DNA of 64,000 nt from Usitatibacter sp035624355 (GTDB lineage: Bacteria > Pseudomonadota > Gammaproteobacteria > Burkholderiales > Usitatibacteraceae), in the NCBI GenBank assembly GCA_035624355.1, contig DASPRQ010000024.1:15517-79516 (forward strand), given 5' to 3'. Position 1 is the first letter of the stretch; the number at the start of each line of letters is the position of its first letter. Below the pieces are notes generated by a model. The model was not told the DNA's origin. It was given only the letters and a program-made list of their open reading frames with translations, and ran no database searches. A program made the translations under genes and the position numbers. Of this stretch, positions 15,990-25,536 are shown one piece after another.

Positions 15990-16808
15990 ATGGAACCCCT
16001 GCGAATCGGCATCTCCAGCCGTCTCCTCTACCCCGACCCGGCCCGGGTCTTCCTGCCCACCAAGTCGGTGCAGTACCTGGAGCAGTCGGTCACCAGCTGG
16101 CTCATGTCGGGCGACGTGCTCGCCTTCATGATCCCGGCCATGAGCCTCGCCTCGACGCACCGTCCGCGGACGCTCAAGCCGAAGCACTACGTCGACGCGC
16201 TGGACGGCCTGCTGCTGCAGGGCGGCGCGGACATGTCGCCGGCAAGCTACGGCGAGACGCCGCTCAACCCGCTCTGGACCGGCGACGAGGTGCGCGACCG
16301 CTACGAGATCGAGCTCTTCCGCGAGTTCGTGGCGCAGGGCAAGCCCGTGCTCGGCGTGTGCCGGGGGCACCAGCTCCTGAACGTGGCGCTCGGCGGGTCG
16401 CTCTACCAGGACATCGCCACCCAGTGCCCGGGCAAGGCGTCGCACCGCGACGAGACGCGTTACGAGGCGCATTTCCACGACATGCGCATCCGCCCCGGCG
16501 GCTGGCTCGCGCGCCTCTTTCCCGGCGTCACGGTCACGCGCGTGAACACCATCCACCATCAGGCCATAAGGCGCCTGGGCGAGGGCCTCATCGTCGAGGC
16601 GACCAGCGAGCCCGACGGCGTGATCGAGGCCGTCCGCTGGGAAGGCCGCAGCTTCGTCGCGGGCGTGCAATGGCACCCGGAGTTCATGGATCCCGACGAC
16701 CCGGCGCTCATCGACAGCAAGCCGCTGCTGCGCGCGTTCGTCGCCGCCAGCGAGCTGCGCAAGAAGACCGGGAAGCCTTCGCCGGCGATGACCTTCCATG
16801 CCGCATGA
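15990..16808 (+). CDS. Class I glutamine amidotransferase-like hydrolase (PuuD-type)
   Basis: A 272-residue peptidase C26/GATase1 protein. The nucleophile elbow is GVCRGHQ with Cys124; His229 and Glu231 in VQWHPEF complete the triad. The N-terminal part is longer than in free GATase subunits and contains LQGGADMSPASYGE, typical of gamma-glutamyl hydrolases such as PuuD, which release glutamate from gamma-glutamyl-GABA. The actual substrate is not shown. The ATG at 15990 has GGGG just before it. It ends downstream of the next gene's alternative start, so the two may be coupled. Confidence 0.85.
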   Translation: MEPLRIGISSRLLYPDPARVFLPTKSVQYLEQSVTSWLMSGDVLAFMIPAMSLASTHRPRTLKPKHYVDALDGLLLQGGADMSPASYGETPLNPLWTGDEVRDRYEIELFREFVAQGKPVLGVCRGHQLLNVALGGSLYQDIATQCPGKASHRDETRYEAHFHDMRIRPGGWLARLFPGVTVTRVNTIHHQAIRRLGEGLIVEATSEPDGVIEAVRWEGRSFVAGVQWHPEFMDPDDPALIDSKPLLRAFVAASELRKKTGKPSPAMTFHAA

Positions 16809-16836
16809 TCCGGGCGGCGTTCGAAGGCGGGCGCCG

Positions 16837-17292
16837 ATGGGGCGCCGCGCGTGGCTCGCCGCGGCGCTCGTCGCCGCCGCGGGCGCGTGGCCGTGCCTCG
16901 CCGACGAGGGCGACGGCTCGCGCACGGAAGCGAAGGCGGCCTACCGCGAAGGCTACCAGCGCGGATACGACGAAGGCTTCGATCGCGGCTACCGCAAGGG
17001 GCTCGAGGAAGGCCGCGCGTCCGCGATCGCCGAGCCGCCGCACGCCACGGGCCCCATCACGGTCTCGAGCGCGAACTACGGCACGTCGTCGCGCCGCTGC
17101 GACGCCACGCGCTTCGTGGCGCGCCGCGCCAACGGCAAGCGCACCTATTCCTTCGAGGTGAGCAACGACATGTGCGGGGATCCGTCCCACGGCGACCGCA
17201 AGGCCCTCGAGGTCGCGTACGTCTGCGGCTCGATCGCGAAGACCGCCTCGGCCAACGAGCACCGCACGATCCAGCTCGACTGCACGCCCTAG
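16837..17292 (+). CDS. Secreted protein with YxxGY repeats
   Basis: A 151-residue exported protein. After the signal peptide (GRRAWLAAALVAAAGAWPCLA) a charged stretch repeats an aromatic every four residues: YREGYQRGYDEGFDRGYRKG. The C-terminal half has four cysteines (RRCDA, NDMCGD, YVCGS, LDCTP), probably two disulfides. An in-frame ATG at 16798 would start inside the previous gene; 16837 is preferred because the signal peptide begins there. No family recognised; Y/F-xxG repeats are known from envelope proteins of unknown role. Confidence 0.72.
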   Translation: MGRRAWLAAALVAAAGAWPCLADEGDGSRTEAKAAYREGYQRGYDEGFDRGYRKGLEEGRASAIAEPPHATGPITVSSANYGTSSRRCDATRFVARRANGKRTYSFEVSNDMCGDPSHGDRKALEVAYVCGSIAKTASANEHRTIQLDCTP

Positions 17293-17307
17293 GGCGCGCC
17301 GGCGCCC

Positions 17308-19056
17308 TCAGAACACCTGCCGCGTGATCGTCTTGGTGCTGCTCACGCCGTTGACGGTGTAGCTCAACGCGCCGTCGTTCGCGTCGGTGAAGGTGAGGCT
17401 CACCGTGCCTGCCTCGAACGCATGCACGGCCATCGGATCGAAGGTCGGCCCGAAGGCCGGGCCCGTCGTGCGATACAGCGTCCCCGAGCAGCCGCTGCCC
17501 GACACCACGCAGTTGGAGGCCACGTACCACATGGGCTTGCCGTTGCCGTCGTACACGTACCAGGCGAGGAACATCACCCCGTACTGCTGCGTCACCGACA
17601 GCCCCCAGCCCGACTCGCTCGGGTTCCACCACAGATCCGTGTAGTCGACCGCGGGCGGGGTCGTGCCGCTCGTGATCGGCTGGCGCGCGATGGGCACCGT
17701 GCGGCTCTGCCCGGCCACCGTGTAGCTCAGGCTCGCGGTGTTGGCGTCCTGGAAGGCGACCGACAGCGACCCCGCCGCCGCCGCGTGCACGAGCGAGGGA
17801 TCGAAGGTCGTCCCGAAGAAGGTCGGCCCGCTCACCTCGTAGAGCGTGCCGTTGCAGGTGCCGCTCGTGCCCGTCGTCCCCGAGGGCATCTCGCAGTCGG
17901 AAGCGACGTACCACTTCGGGTTGCCCGAGCCGTCGTACGTGTACCACGCCGCGAAGACGATGTTGCGCCGCTGCGTGAAGCTCACCCCCCAGCCGGACTC
18001 GGCTGCGTCCCACCACAGGCCCGAGAGCCCGCCGGGGGACTGGGGTGCGGCCCCCGTGAGCAGCGCCGCCGAGCACGACGAGGCGCCGCTCACGCTCACC
18101 GCCCCCTCGTACGTTCCGCTCGAGAGCATCGAGCTCGAGCTCGCGCCGTATCCCACGAAGAACGACGCCCCCGCCACGTTGGGCGTGGGCACGTTGTTGA
18201 GGATCGTCACCGACTGGTTGGCCGCCGCGAGCACCCCCGTCGTGTAGGCCGCGAGCGTGGAGGCCGAGGCCCCCACCAGCTGACCACTCGAATCGACCTG
18301 CGCCAGCACGCACGGGTCGGGCGTGGTGCCGTCCAGCTGCCGGATGGGACCGGACGCGCGCTTGGACCCGGCGAGCATGCTCTGCGGCGCGTGCGCGAAG
18401 ACGAAGACGCTGCCCATGGTGCCCACCAGCTGCGAGGGCGGCTGCACCGTCGCCGTCGCGCTCGCGGTGGTCGAGGTGATGTTGCTGCTCACCGTCATCG
18501 GAAAGACCTGGTTCGCAGGCGGGGAACCGGACCCCCCGCCGCTGAAGACGAGCTGCTCGCTCAGATTGCATGTGCTGTTGGGAGTGGTCGTCACGGACGT
18601 GCAGGTCTCGGTGCCGCTCACATGCGGGGGCGACCCGGAGAACTGCAGGCTCCAGGCGGGACAGCTGAAGGTGAAGCTGCCGCCGCCCTGGACCGGACCG
18701 CTGCTGGAGTACGAGGGGAACGACAGGACGCCGTTCGAAGGAATCGGCGTCAGGACCGTGTTCCCGGTGCCCTCGAAGCCGGTCGGAGTGGAAAAGCCGT
18801 CGGAGCACGACGTCGTCCCGCTCCCGATCTGGTAGGAAGCGTAGCCCTGGGAATCGACGCTGCCGTTCCAGGACAGGGAGCCCGTGCAGGTGATGGTGGG
18901 CGTCGCGACCCCGCCCGCGGTGCACGCAACCGAGCTGCTGTAGCCGATCGTGCCGGTCCACGAGCCCGCGAAGGAGCTCGTCTGCGCGCTCGCCGTTCCC
19001 GCGCCGACGAGCACCAGCCAGCTCAGCAGGACCCACCACCCCCAAGGCCTGGACAC
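17308..19056 (-). CDS. Exported protein with two tandem W-rich repeats
   Basis: A 582-residue secreted protein starting at a GTG with GGGGG about 6 nt upstream. The signal peptide is SRPWGWWVLLSWLVLVGAGTASA. The N-terminal 330 residues are Ser/Thr/Gly-rich with several cysteine pairs. The C-terminus holds two repeats of about 115 residues: GLWWDAAESGWGVSFTQ and DLWWNPSESGWGLSVTQ each begin a unit, followed by WY-YDG-G-P-WYVAS-C, a C-GTLY--TGP motif and a beta-rich tail. This WW-ESGWG repeat recurs in proteobacterial secreted proteins without known function. It ends near, and converges with, the YxxG repeat gene. Confidence 0.75.
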   Translation of the reverse strand: MSRPWGWWVLLSWLVLVGAGTASAQTSSFAGSWTGTIGYSSSVACTAGGVATPTITCTGSLSWNGSVDSQGYASYQIGSGTTSCSDGFSTPTGFEGTGNTVLTPIPSNGVLSFPSYSSSGPVQGGGSFTFSCPAWSLQFSGSPPHVSGTETCTSVTTTPNSTCNLSEQLVFSGGGSGSPPANQVFPMTVSSNITSTTASATATVQPPSQLVGTMGSVFVFAHAPQSMLAGSKRASGPIRQLDGTTPDPCVLAQVDSSGQLVGASASTLAAYTTGVLAAANQSVTILNNVPTPNVAGASFFVGYGASSSSMLSSGTYEGAVSVSGASSCSAALLTGAAPQSPGGLSGLWWDAAESGWGVSFTQRRNIVFAAWYTYDGSGNPKWYVASDCEMPSGTTGTSGTCNGTLYEVSGPTFFGTTFDPSLVHAAAAGSLSVAFQDANTASLSYTVAGQSRTVPIARQPITSGTTPPAVDYTDLWWNPSESGWGLSVTQQYGVMFLAWYVYDGNGKPMWYVASNCVVSGSGCSGTLYRTTGPAFGPTFDPMAVHAFEAGTVSLTFTDANDGALSYTVNGVSSTKTITRQVF

Positions 19057-19118
19057 ATCGACCCCCTCTCCCGAGATCGACCGCGCGCCGATGCTACCAC
19101 GGCGGAGTTCGGGACTGA

Positions 19119-21104
19119 TCACAGCTTTTCGAGCTCCACCGCGTCGTGCCAGCTCCCGTCCGGCGCGGCGGAGCGCACGGCTGCGATGCGCTCGAGGTAC
19201 ACGCGCGCGATGCCGTCGGCGGGATGGTCGGCGAGGATCCGGCGCCACAGGGCCTCGCTCTCGTCCCAGCGCCGCTCGCGCCACGCCGCGAGGGCACGCG
19301 CGCTCGTCTCGGCGAGCGCCGCGTCCGCGCAGGGCGTGAAGATCTCCACGGCCTCGGACTTGCCCTTCACGATCACCCTGCCCACCGCGCGCACCGGCAG
19401 GCGCCCCCCGAGCCGCTCGGCGGTCTCGCCCGAGAGCAGGATGCCGGTCCCGTAGGCCTTGTTCACGCCCTCGAGGCGGGAGGCGAGGTTCACGCCGTCG
19501 CCGATGGAGGTGTAGTCGAAGCGGTCCGAGGAGCCGAGGTTGCCCACCACCGCGACGCTCGTGTGGATGCCGATGCGCATGCGGATCGGCGGCAACCCCT
19601 GGCGCGCGAGCTCGGCGCGCTGGGCCTCCATGTCGTCCTGCATCTCGGTGGCCGCGCGGCAGGCGTGCAGCGCCTGGTCCGGGTCGGCGAGCGGCGCGCC
19701 CCACGTCGCCATGATCGCGTCGCCGATGAAGCGGTTCACCGTCCCGCCATGACGCTTCACGATCGCGGTGCCGCGCGTGAAGTGCAGGTTGAGCACGCGC
19801 GCGACCTGCTCGGCCTCGAGGCGCTCGGCGAGCGTCGTGAAGCCCTCGAGATCGGTGAACATCGTGGTCACCTCGCGCCGCTCGCCGCCGAGCTTCAGCC
19901 GCTCGGGGTGCTCCATGACGTGGTCCACGACCTCGGGGGAGACGTAGAGCGAGAACGCGCGGCGGATCTCGCCGCGGCGCTGCCGCTCGGCGAGGAAGGC
20001 CACCCCGCCGATCGCGACGTACGCGGCCACGGCGCTCGCCATCGCCGAGCCCACGGGCAGCCAGGCGTCCGCCCGGGTGAAGACCAGCCAGTCCCCGAGG
20101 CCGAGGGCGGCCGCGATGGCCACGGCGATCGCCGCCGCGGGAAGCGGCCGCCAGTTGCGCATCGCGAGCGCGCACAGCGCCGTGACCGCGAAGATACAGA
20201 TCACGCTCCACCCCCTCGACAGGGGATGGATCGCGTTGCCGAGCACGGCGGTCTCCAGCGAGTTCGCGTGGATCTCCACGCCGGGCATGAGGCCGCGGTT
20301 GCGCGCGGTGAACGGCGTGGCGAAGAAGTCCGCCTGCGCGATGCCGAGGTCCGTGGTCACCGTGAGCTCGCGGCCCACGAGCACGATCTGGTCGCGGAAC
20401 GCGTCGGGCGGCAGCATGTGCTCCGCGTCGAGGGCCTGGTAGAACGAGACGTAGGGGAACGTGTGCTCGGGCCCCACGTAGCGGATCATGGCGCCGGGGC
20501 CGGGATCGCGCACCGCCAGCAGGTCGGGGATCTTGCGCGCCGCGCGGCGCAGGATCTCGCGCCAGAACGCGTCGTCTCCCTCAGGGATGTTGCGCACCAC
20601 CTGGTCGGGGTCGAACTCGACCGAGGCGAAGCCGCTCGTCGCCCCCGCCTGCGTGAACATCGGCAGCGGGTCGGCGCGCAGCCACTGGCGCGAGTGCGCC
20701 GTCTCGCGGTAGACGAGGTTCGAGACCAGCACGACGTTGCGGTCGCGCGCGATCGCCTCGGCGAGCGCCCGGTCCTCCGCGGGCGTGGACGGCTCCGAGA
20801 ACAGGACGTCGAGGGCCACCAGCAGCGCGCCCGACTTGGTGAGCTGGTCGATCAGCTGCGCGTAGAGGCTGCGCGGCCACGGATACTGGCGCCCGAGCTG
20901 GGCGAGCGAGGCCTCGTCCACGCCGACGATGGTGATGGGGATGCGCGACTGGCCGGCCGCGGTCGCCACGGTGAGCGCGTCGAATCCCTTGTCCTCGAGC
21001 AGCTGCCACGGCCCGGTGAAGGAAAGGCCCGCGAAGAGCGCGGCGACGCACGCCGCGATCGCGGCCACGGTTCGCCAGGGCAATGCGGGAGTGCGCTCCG
21101 CCAT
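19119..21104 (-). CDS. CHASE2-domain adenylate cyclase (class III)
   Basis: A 661-residue membrane receptor cyclase. After one TM helix (about residues 12-30) comes a periplasmic CHASE2 sensor (to about 285), then three closely spaced TM helices (about 290-375), then a class III cyclase domain. Metal-binding aspartates lie in TMFTDLEGFT and FIGDAIMATWG; FDYTSIGDGVNLASRLEG has the Asp and Asn/Arg typical of cyclases making cAMP. The purine-selecting Lys is Arg (VNRFIGD). A TPR-like helical tail ends the protein. The ATG at 21104 has GGAAGGA upstream; a GTG at 21128 does not. It follows the FecR-TPR gene by 25 bp. Confidence 0.87.
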   Translation of the reverse strand: MAERTPALPWRTVAAIAACVAALFAGLSFTGPWQLLEDKGFDALTVATAAGQSRIPITIVGVDEASLAQLGRQYPWPRSLYAQLIDQLTKSGALLVALDVLFSEPSTPAEDRALAEAIARDRNVVLVSNLVYRETAHSRQWLRADPLPMFTQAGATSGFASVEFDPDQVVRNIPEGDDAFWREILRRAARKIPDLLAVRDPGPGAMIRYVGPEHTFPYVSFYQALDAEHMLPPDAFRDQIVLVGRELTVTTDLGIAQADFFATPFTARNRGLMPGVEIHANSLETAVLGNAIHPLSRGWSVICIFAVTALCALAMRNWRPLPAAAIAVAIAAALGLGDWLVFTRADAWLPVGSAMASAVAAYVAIGGVAFLAERQRRGEIRRAFSLYVSPEVVDHVMEHPERLKLGGERREVTTMFTDLEGFTTLAERLEAEQVARVLNLHFTRGTAIVKRHGGTVNRFIGDAIMATWGAPLADPDQALHACRAATEMQDDMEAQRAELARQGLPPIRMRIGIHTSVAVVGNLGSSDRFDYTSIGDGVNLASRLEGVNKAYGTGILLSGETAERLGGRLPVRAVGRVIVKGKSEAVEIFTPCADAALAETSARALAAWRERRWDESEALWRRILADHPADGIARVYLERIAAVRSAAPDGSWHDAVELEKL

Positions 21105-21129
21105 CGGTCCTTCCGCCGCGCGCGGCACG

Positions 21130-24100
21130 TCAGAACCGGTAGCTTACGACGATCCCGAAGACGTCGGAGGTCTCCTTCTTGAGGAGGTTGGCCGCGGAGA
21201 CCTCGACCGACCAGTGCTTGTCCTCGGTCTCGACGAAGGCGTCGAGCTGCACGTCCCAGCCCGAGGCGAGCGCCTGGACGTTCGCCTCGTCGGCGTAGCG
21301 GCGCGTGCGGTAGACCGCCTGCGTGGTGACGAACGTTCGCCATCCCGGGGCCCAGGTGAGGGCGAGATTCACCAGGTGCCGCGGGAGGTACGGGATCGCG
21401 CGTCCCGCGAACGCCGGGTCGGTGTTCTCGCTGCCGGTATACGTGTAGTAGGCGCGCGCGCCGATCGCGGGCGTCACGATCCGCTCGACGGCGACGGTCG
21501 CGCGCTGCGCCAGCCCTTCGCCGAAGATCGGCGTGTCCTCGAGCAGGTCGGGCTTGGGCGGCTGCGCGAGGATGCGGTTGCGCAGCCGATCGAGGTTGGT
21601 CACGTCGGACTGGGTGTTCTGCACGCCGTCGAGCGGCGAGACGAGGTTGCGCACGCGGCTGCGGTCGAGCTGCACCGTCGCGAAGGTGCGCGCGTCGGTC
21701 CACTCCCACTGCGCGTGGCATTGCTCGAGGGTCCCGCCGGGGAAGACCAGCTGGTCGTCGAGCGGCATTCCCGCCACCGCGACCGGCGCCAGCGTGTCGA
21801 GGGCGATGGGACGCAGCCACCGGCGGCAGGCGGCGCGCGCGAGCATCGAGGGCGCGAAGCGCCACGCGACGCCCGCCATCGGATCGCCCCCGCGGCGGCG
21901 GTAGCTCTCCTCGATCTGCGTGACCCCTCCCGCGGAAGGGTCGCGGGTCACGGTGATGTCGCGGTCCTTGCGGTAGTCGCGCCACGCCGCCCCCAGCTCC
22001 CAGCGCAGCGTCGGATCGCCCACACGCGCGAGCGCGTACACCGTGTCGGAGCGGTCGTGGTCCGACTCGTCGAGCGACTCGGGCGAGGCGGGCGATCCCT
22101 CCGGGTGCAGCAGCGCGTCGCGCACGAAGGAAAGCGGCGTGTGCTGCCGGGAGCCCTCCACGCCCCAGGTGACCTCGAGCCGGTCGGACGCGAGGAACGT
22201 GTGGCGCAGCGCCCCGTCGCTCGCGCTCGGCTGGAGGTGCAGGTTCGATCCCTGCACGAGCGACCCGTCGGGCAGCACCACGCGCAGCGTCTCGTCGAGC
22301 TTCGAGTCCTCGCGGGTCGCGCCGCCCTTGAGCCAGAAGCTCGAGCGCGCGTCGGGCGCGTAGCGCACGCCCCCGTCCACGCGCGAGACGACGCCGTCGA
22401 TGTGCTGGAAGTCCCCGGTCACGCCCTGCTTGCCGAGGTCCGCGTCCACCGAGAGACGGTTCGCGTACACGAAGGTGCCGAGCTCGTAGGTGGGCTTCGC
22501 CCCGCCCGCCACCGTGAGGGTGCGCCCCGTCGCGCTCTCCTGGACGTTGCCCGGCTCGATGCGCGTGTCGATGCCCTCGACGAAGTACGCGGTCGGCACG
22601 GGGGCCGTGCCGTTGCCGTTCAGCGTGATCACCGGCTCCACGAGGCTCGCGTCGTCGCTGTACCCGTAGCGCAGCGACGCGGTGCCGAAGTGGCCCGGCT
22701 GGGCGAAGAGCGACTGGAAGCGGTTCGAGGCGCCGAAGGCGAGCGGATCGGTGACGAAGCCCTGCATCAGCTCCGAGCGGCGGTCGAAATCGCCGGGGTA
22801 GCGGTCGGCGAGGAAGAGGTGGCTGCCGCCCCAGAACGGCAGGTAGGACTCGTACGCGGCGCTACGCGCCCAGCCCTCGAGGCCCATGTAGGCGAGCGGG
22901 TTGCCGACGTTCGCCACGCCCTTCTGGTTGTCCGCCACCTGGTTGAGCGACTTGAGATAGGGAATGCGGTCGAGCGCCTGCTGCGCCTCTGCGACCGCCG
23001 CGCCGGGCTCGATGCGGTCGAGGCGGATGATGCTCGCGAGCAGGTGCGGCAGCGGATCCCGGGGATCGGTCTGGGCGGCGCGCTCGAGCTCGAAGAGCGC
23101 GGCCGCGTCGTGCCGCGCCTGGTAGTAGGCCGCCGCGAGGTACAGGTGCGCGCGCGCGTAGCGCGGCTCGATGGCGCTCGCGCGCAGGAGCGCCGCGATG
23201 GCCCCTTCCGTGTCGCCCTCCTTGAGGCGCACGATGCCGAGCCCCGTCCACGCGACGTAGTCGTCGGGCTGGAGCGCGAGGGCCTTCTCGAGCTCGGTGC
23301 GGGCCTGCGCGAGGTCGCCGGCGAAGCCCTCAAGGGTGCCCAGCTCGGCGTGCGCCTCGGCGTCCGTCTCGTCGAGGGCGATGGCCGCGGCGAGGTCCGA
23401 GCGGGCCCGGCCCACGTTCTCGCGCTCGGTCTCGACGACGCCCAGGCCGAGCCATCCGCGCGGGTCGCGCGCGGCGACCGACGCCGCCCGGCCATAGGCG
23501 GCGATCGCCTCGCGGGCGCGGCCCTCGCGGCGCTCGACCTCGCCCGACATCACGAGCGCGTCCACCGAGTCGGGGCGTTTGGCGAGGGCCTCGCGCACGA
23601 GCCGCGCCGCACCCGGAAAGTCGTCGTGCAGCAGCGCCACGCGCGCGAGCCCCACTTCGAACCGCTCGTCGGCGGGGAAGCGCGCCGCGCCGCGCCCGAG
23701 CGTCGCCTGCGCGCGATCGAGGTCACCCTCGTAGAGCTGGAATTCGGCGAGCAGCAGGAGGTCGACGGGCTCCGCGCCCGGGCCCTGCGCACGCGCCTTC
23801 ACGCGCCCGTAGGCCTCCTCGAGGCGCCCGTCGCGGATCGCCTCGGCGATCGCGGCGAGCGCCGGATCGACCGAGGGCGCGCGGAATTCGGCGTAGCGCC
23901 GCGGATCCACGGTGAAGGACGAGACCCACTGGATGCGGTCCCGCGAGACCTGCAGGCGCAGCTTCACCGGGGCCCTGCCGCGCTCGGCGCGCGCCTGCTC
24001 GCCCGGCCGCACCACGACGCGCCCCTGCTCGTTGTAGAGCTCGACCTCGCCGCTGAAGACGGTGAGGGTCGCCGTGCCGTCGTCGGCGACCGCCATCTCC

Positions 24101-24555
24101 CAGTCGGTGCCGCGGATCGCCGCCGAGGCCCAGGGGGTCTGCATGGTGAGGCCGTGGGGCAGCGTCTTCGACTGCGTCCAGGCGCGCCCCCGTTCGAGGC
24201 GCGTGGACGCGGGCTGCGTGCCCTCGGACGCCCCGAGGATCTGCAGCACGCTGTTGGCGGAGAGCTGCTCCTGCGTGCCGTCGGTGTAGAGGAGCGTCAT
24301 GCGGCTCATCGCGAGGGTCCGTACGTAGTTCGTCGCGAAAAGCGGCTGGTTCACCTTCGCCGGCGACCATCCGGGCAGCTGGGCCTCGCGGACCTCGCCC
24401 TGTCCCGCGAGGCTCGCGATCTGGGCGGCGGGCGCGGGAGCGGCCGCGCGCGCGAGCACCGCCATCCCGGCGAGCGCGAGGCCGAGAACGGCACGCACCC
24501 ACCGGCGCGCTAGCGTCGGCGGGCGAAGCGCGAGACGGCCGCGGCCGCTCGGCAT
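21130..24555 (-). CDS. FecR-TPR-outer-membrane barrel fusion protein
   Basis: An 1141-residue exported protein. The signal peptide (VRAVLGLALAGMAVLARA) is followed by a FecR domain (about residues 55-190; RGTDWEMAVADDG, FSGEVELYNEQG), an array of TPR units (about 205-560; for example AHAELGTLEGFAGDLAQART and AWTGLGIVRLKEGDTEGAI), and a C-terminal beta-barrel of about 550 residues with alternating aromatic strands that ends in Phe (VVSYRF), as TonB-receptor-like barrels do. It precedes the CHASE2 cyclase by 25 bp, so the pair likely forms one sensing unit. The start is uncertain because no ribosome site precedes the ATG at 24555. Confidence 0.78.
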   Translation of the reverse strand: MPSGRGRLALRPPTLARRWVRAVLGLALAGMAVLARAAAPAPAAQIASLAGQGEVREAQLPGWSPAKVNQPLFATNYVRTLAMSRMTLLYTDGTQEQLSANSVLQILGASEGTQPASTRLERGRAWTQSKTLPHGLTMQTPWASAAIRGTDWEMAVADDGTATLTVFSGEVELYNEQGRVVVRPGEQARAERGRAPVKLRLQVSRDRIQWVSSFTVDPRRYAEFRAPSVDPALAAIAEAIRDGRLEEAYGRVKARAQGPGAEPVDLLLLAEFQLYEGDLDRAQATLGRGAARFPADERFEVGLARVALLHDDFPGAARLVREALAKRPDSVDALVMSGEVERREGRAREAIAAYGRAASVAARDPRGWLGLGVVETERENVGRARSDLAAAIALDETDAEAHAELGTLEGFAGDLAQARTELEKALALQPDDYVAWTGLGIVRLKEGDTEGAIAALLRASAIEPRYARAHLYLAAAYYQARHDAAALFELERAAQTDPRDPLPHLLASIIRLDRIEPGAAVAEAQQALDRIPYLKSLNQVADNQKGVANVGNPLAYMGLEGWARSAAYESYLPFWGGSHLFLADRYPGDFDRRSELMQGFVTDPLAFGASNRFQSLFAQPGHFGTASLRYGYSDDASLVEPVITLNGNGTAPVPTAYFVEGIDTRIEPGNVQESATGRTLTVAGGAKPTYELGTFVYANRLSVDADLGKQGVTGDFQHIDGVVSRVDGGVRYAPDARSSFWLKGGATREDSKLDETLRVVLPDGSLVQGSNLHLQPSASDGALRHTFLASDRLEVTWGVEGSRQHTPLSFVRDALLHPEGSPASPESLDESDHDRSDTVYALARVGDPTLRWELGAAWRDYRKDRDITVTRDPSAGGVTQIEESYRRRGGDPMAGVAWRFAPSMLARAACRRWLRPIALDTLAPVAVAGMPLDDQLVFPGGTLEQCHAQWEWTDARTFATVQLDRSRVRNLVSPLDGVQNTQSDVTNLDRLRNRILAQPPKPDLLEDTPIFGEGLAQRATVAVERIVTPAIGARAYYTYTGSENTDPAFAGRAIPYLPRHLVNLALTWAPGWRTFVTTQAVYRTRRYADEANVQALASGWDVQLDAFVETEDKHWSVEVSAANLLKKETSDVFGIVVSYRF

Positions 24556-24747
24556 CAGAACCGGTGGCCCGCGCGGACTTGCCCCTCCGCGCGGCCTGCA
24601 TGGCGCCTCATCGGGCCTCCCTGCCCTGCCGCGGGTGTTCCCCGCGGAGTGGCGGCATTCTCGCCTTCCGCGCGCCCGTCCGCAACGGCACGGTGCGGAG
24701 GATCCGCCGCGGGCGCGGCGGAGGAATCCGCGCCGCCGGGGCGGCAT

Positions 24748-25494
24748 TTACGGCCGCAGGCCTCGGACCACGCCCTTCATGCGCTCGTAGTGCGTCCCCT
24801 CCCAGTAGACGCGCCCGCAGCCGGGGCAGCGCCTGAAGCGCTCGTAGAGGCCGCGCACCTTCTCCGGGACGCGGTCGAGAACCGACTCGCGCGGCACCTC
24901 CTCGAGGGGTGCATTGCATTCCCGGCAGCGCGTGAAGGGGGCGAGGAGGCTTTCGAGTTGGAGCGCGCGGACGACCTCGGCGAGCTGGCGCTCGCTCTCG
25001 TCGGCGCGCACCCAGTAGCCGCGCTCCACCTCGCGCCGGCGCAGCAGCGCCTTGTCGCGCGTGAGGATCGTGCGCCGCTCGCCGGACGAGACCGCCACGA
25101 TGCGATCGTCGTCCCAGTCGTTGCCGTAGAGCGTGTCGAAGCCGGCCATGCGCAGGTGTCGCGCGAGCTTGCCGAGGTGGGTGTCGGCGACGAAGCGCGG
25201 GTCGCGCAGGGGCGACGGCCGCAGCCGCACGAGGGGCGCGATGTCGAGCGCCTCGAACGTCGGGTACACCGCCACGCGCTCGCCGCCGCGCAGCAGGTGC
25301 CCGAAGCCGACGCTCGCGCCGTCCACGATCACGAGGTCCACCTCGGTGTGCGGCACGCCGAGCGACTCGATCGCGTCCTTCACCGAGCGCGCGCGGTCGA
25401 TCTCCACGGTCAACGGCCGTTTGCGCGACCCCGGGGGCAGGAAGTCGTTGAGCTCCTCGTAGAAGCGCAGCTCGCAGGCGGGACGCGCGGCCAT
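24748..25494 (-). CDS. Mut7-C RNAse domain protein with ubiquitin-like N-terminus
   Basis: A 248-residue cytosolic protein. Residues 1-80 form a ubiquitin/ThiS-like beta-grasp (ELRFYEELNDFL, GVPHTEVDLVIVDG). Residues 85-240 are a Mut7-C PIN-like nuclease domain: FVADTHLGKLARHLRMAGFDT with the catalytic Asp, ILTRDKALLRRR, and a C-terminal zinc ribbon CRECNAPL-CPGCGRVYW. The combination is common in bacteria but its RNA target is unknown. GGAG precedes the ATG by 5 nt. It is divergent from the SDR gene. Confidence 0.85.
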   Translation of the reverse strand: MAARPACELRFYEELNDFLPPGSRKRPLTVEIDRARSVKDAIESLGVPHTEVDLVIVDGASVGFGHLLRGGERVAVYPTFEALDIAPLVRLRPSPLRDPRFVADTHLGKLARHLRMAGFDTLYGNDWDDDRIVAVSSGERRTILTRDKALLRRREVERGYWVRADESERQLAEVVRALQLESLLAPFTRCRECNAPLEEVPRESVLDRVPEKVRGLYERFRRCPGCGRVYWEGTHYERMKGVVRGLRP

Positions 25495-25536
25495 ATCTCC
25501 GCTAGTATGTCCGGAAGGCGACGGAACGCAACGGCG

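Noticed and set aside
20929..24513. Open frame of more than 1100 codons on the plus strand opposite the FecR-TPR gene.
   Set aside because: Same GC-driven shadow; low-complexity Arg/Val/Glu product and no ribosome site, while the minus strand frame shows FecR, TPR and barrel motifs.
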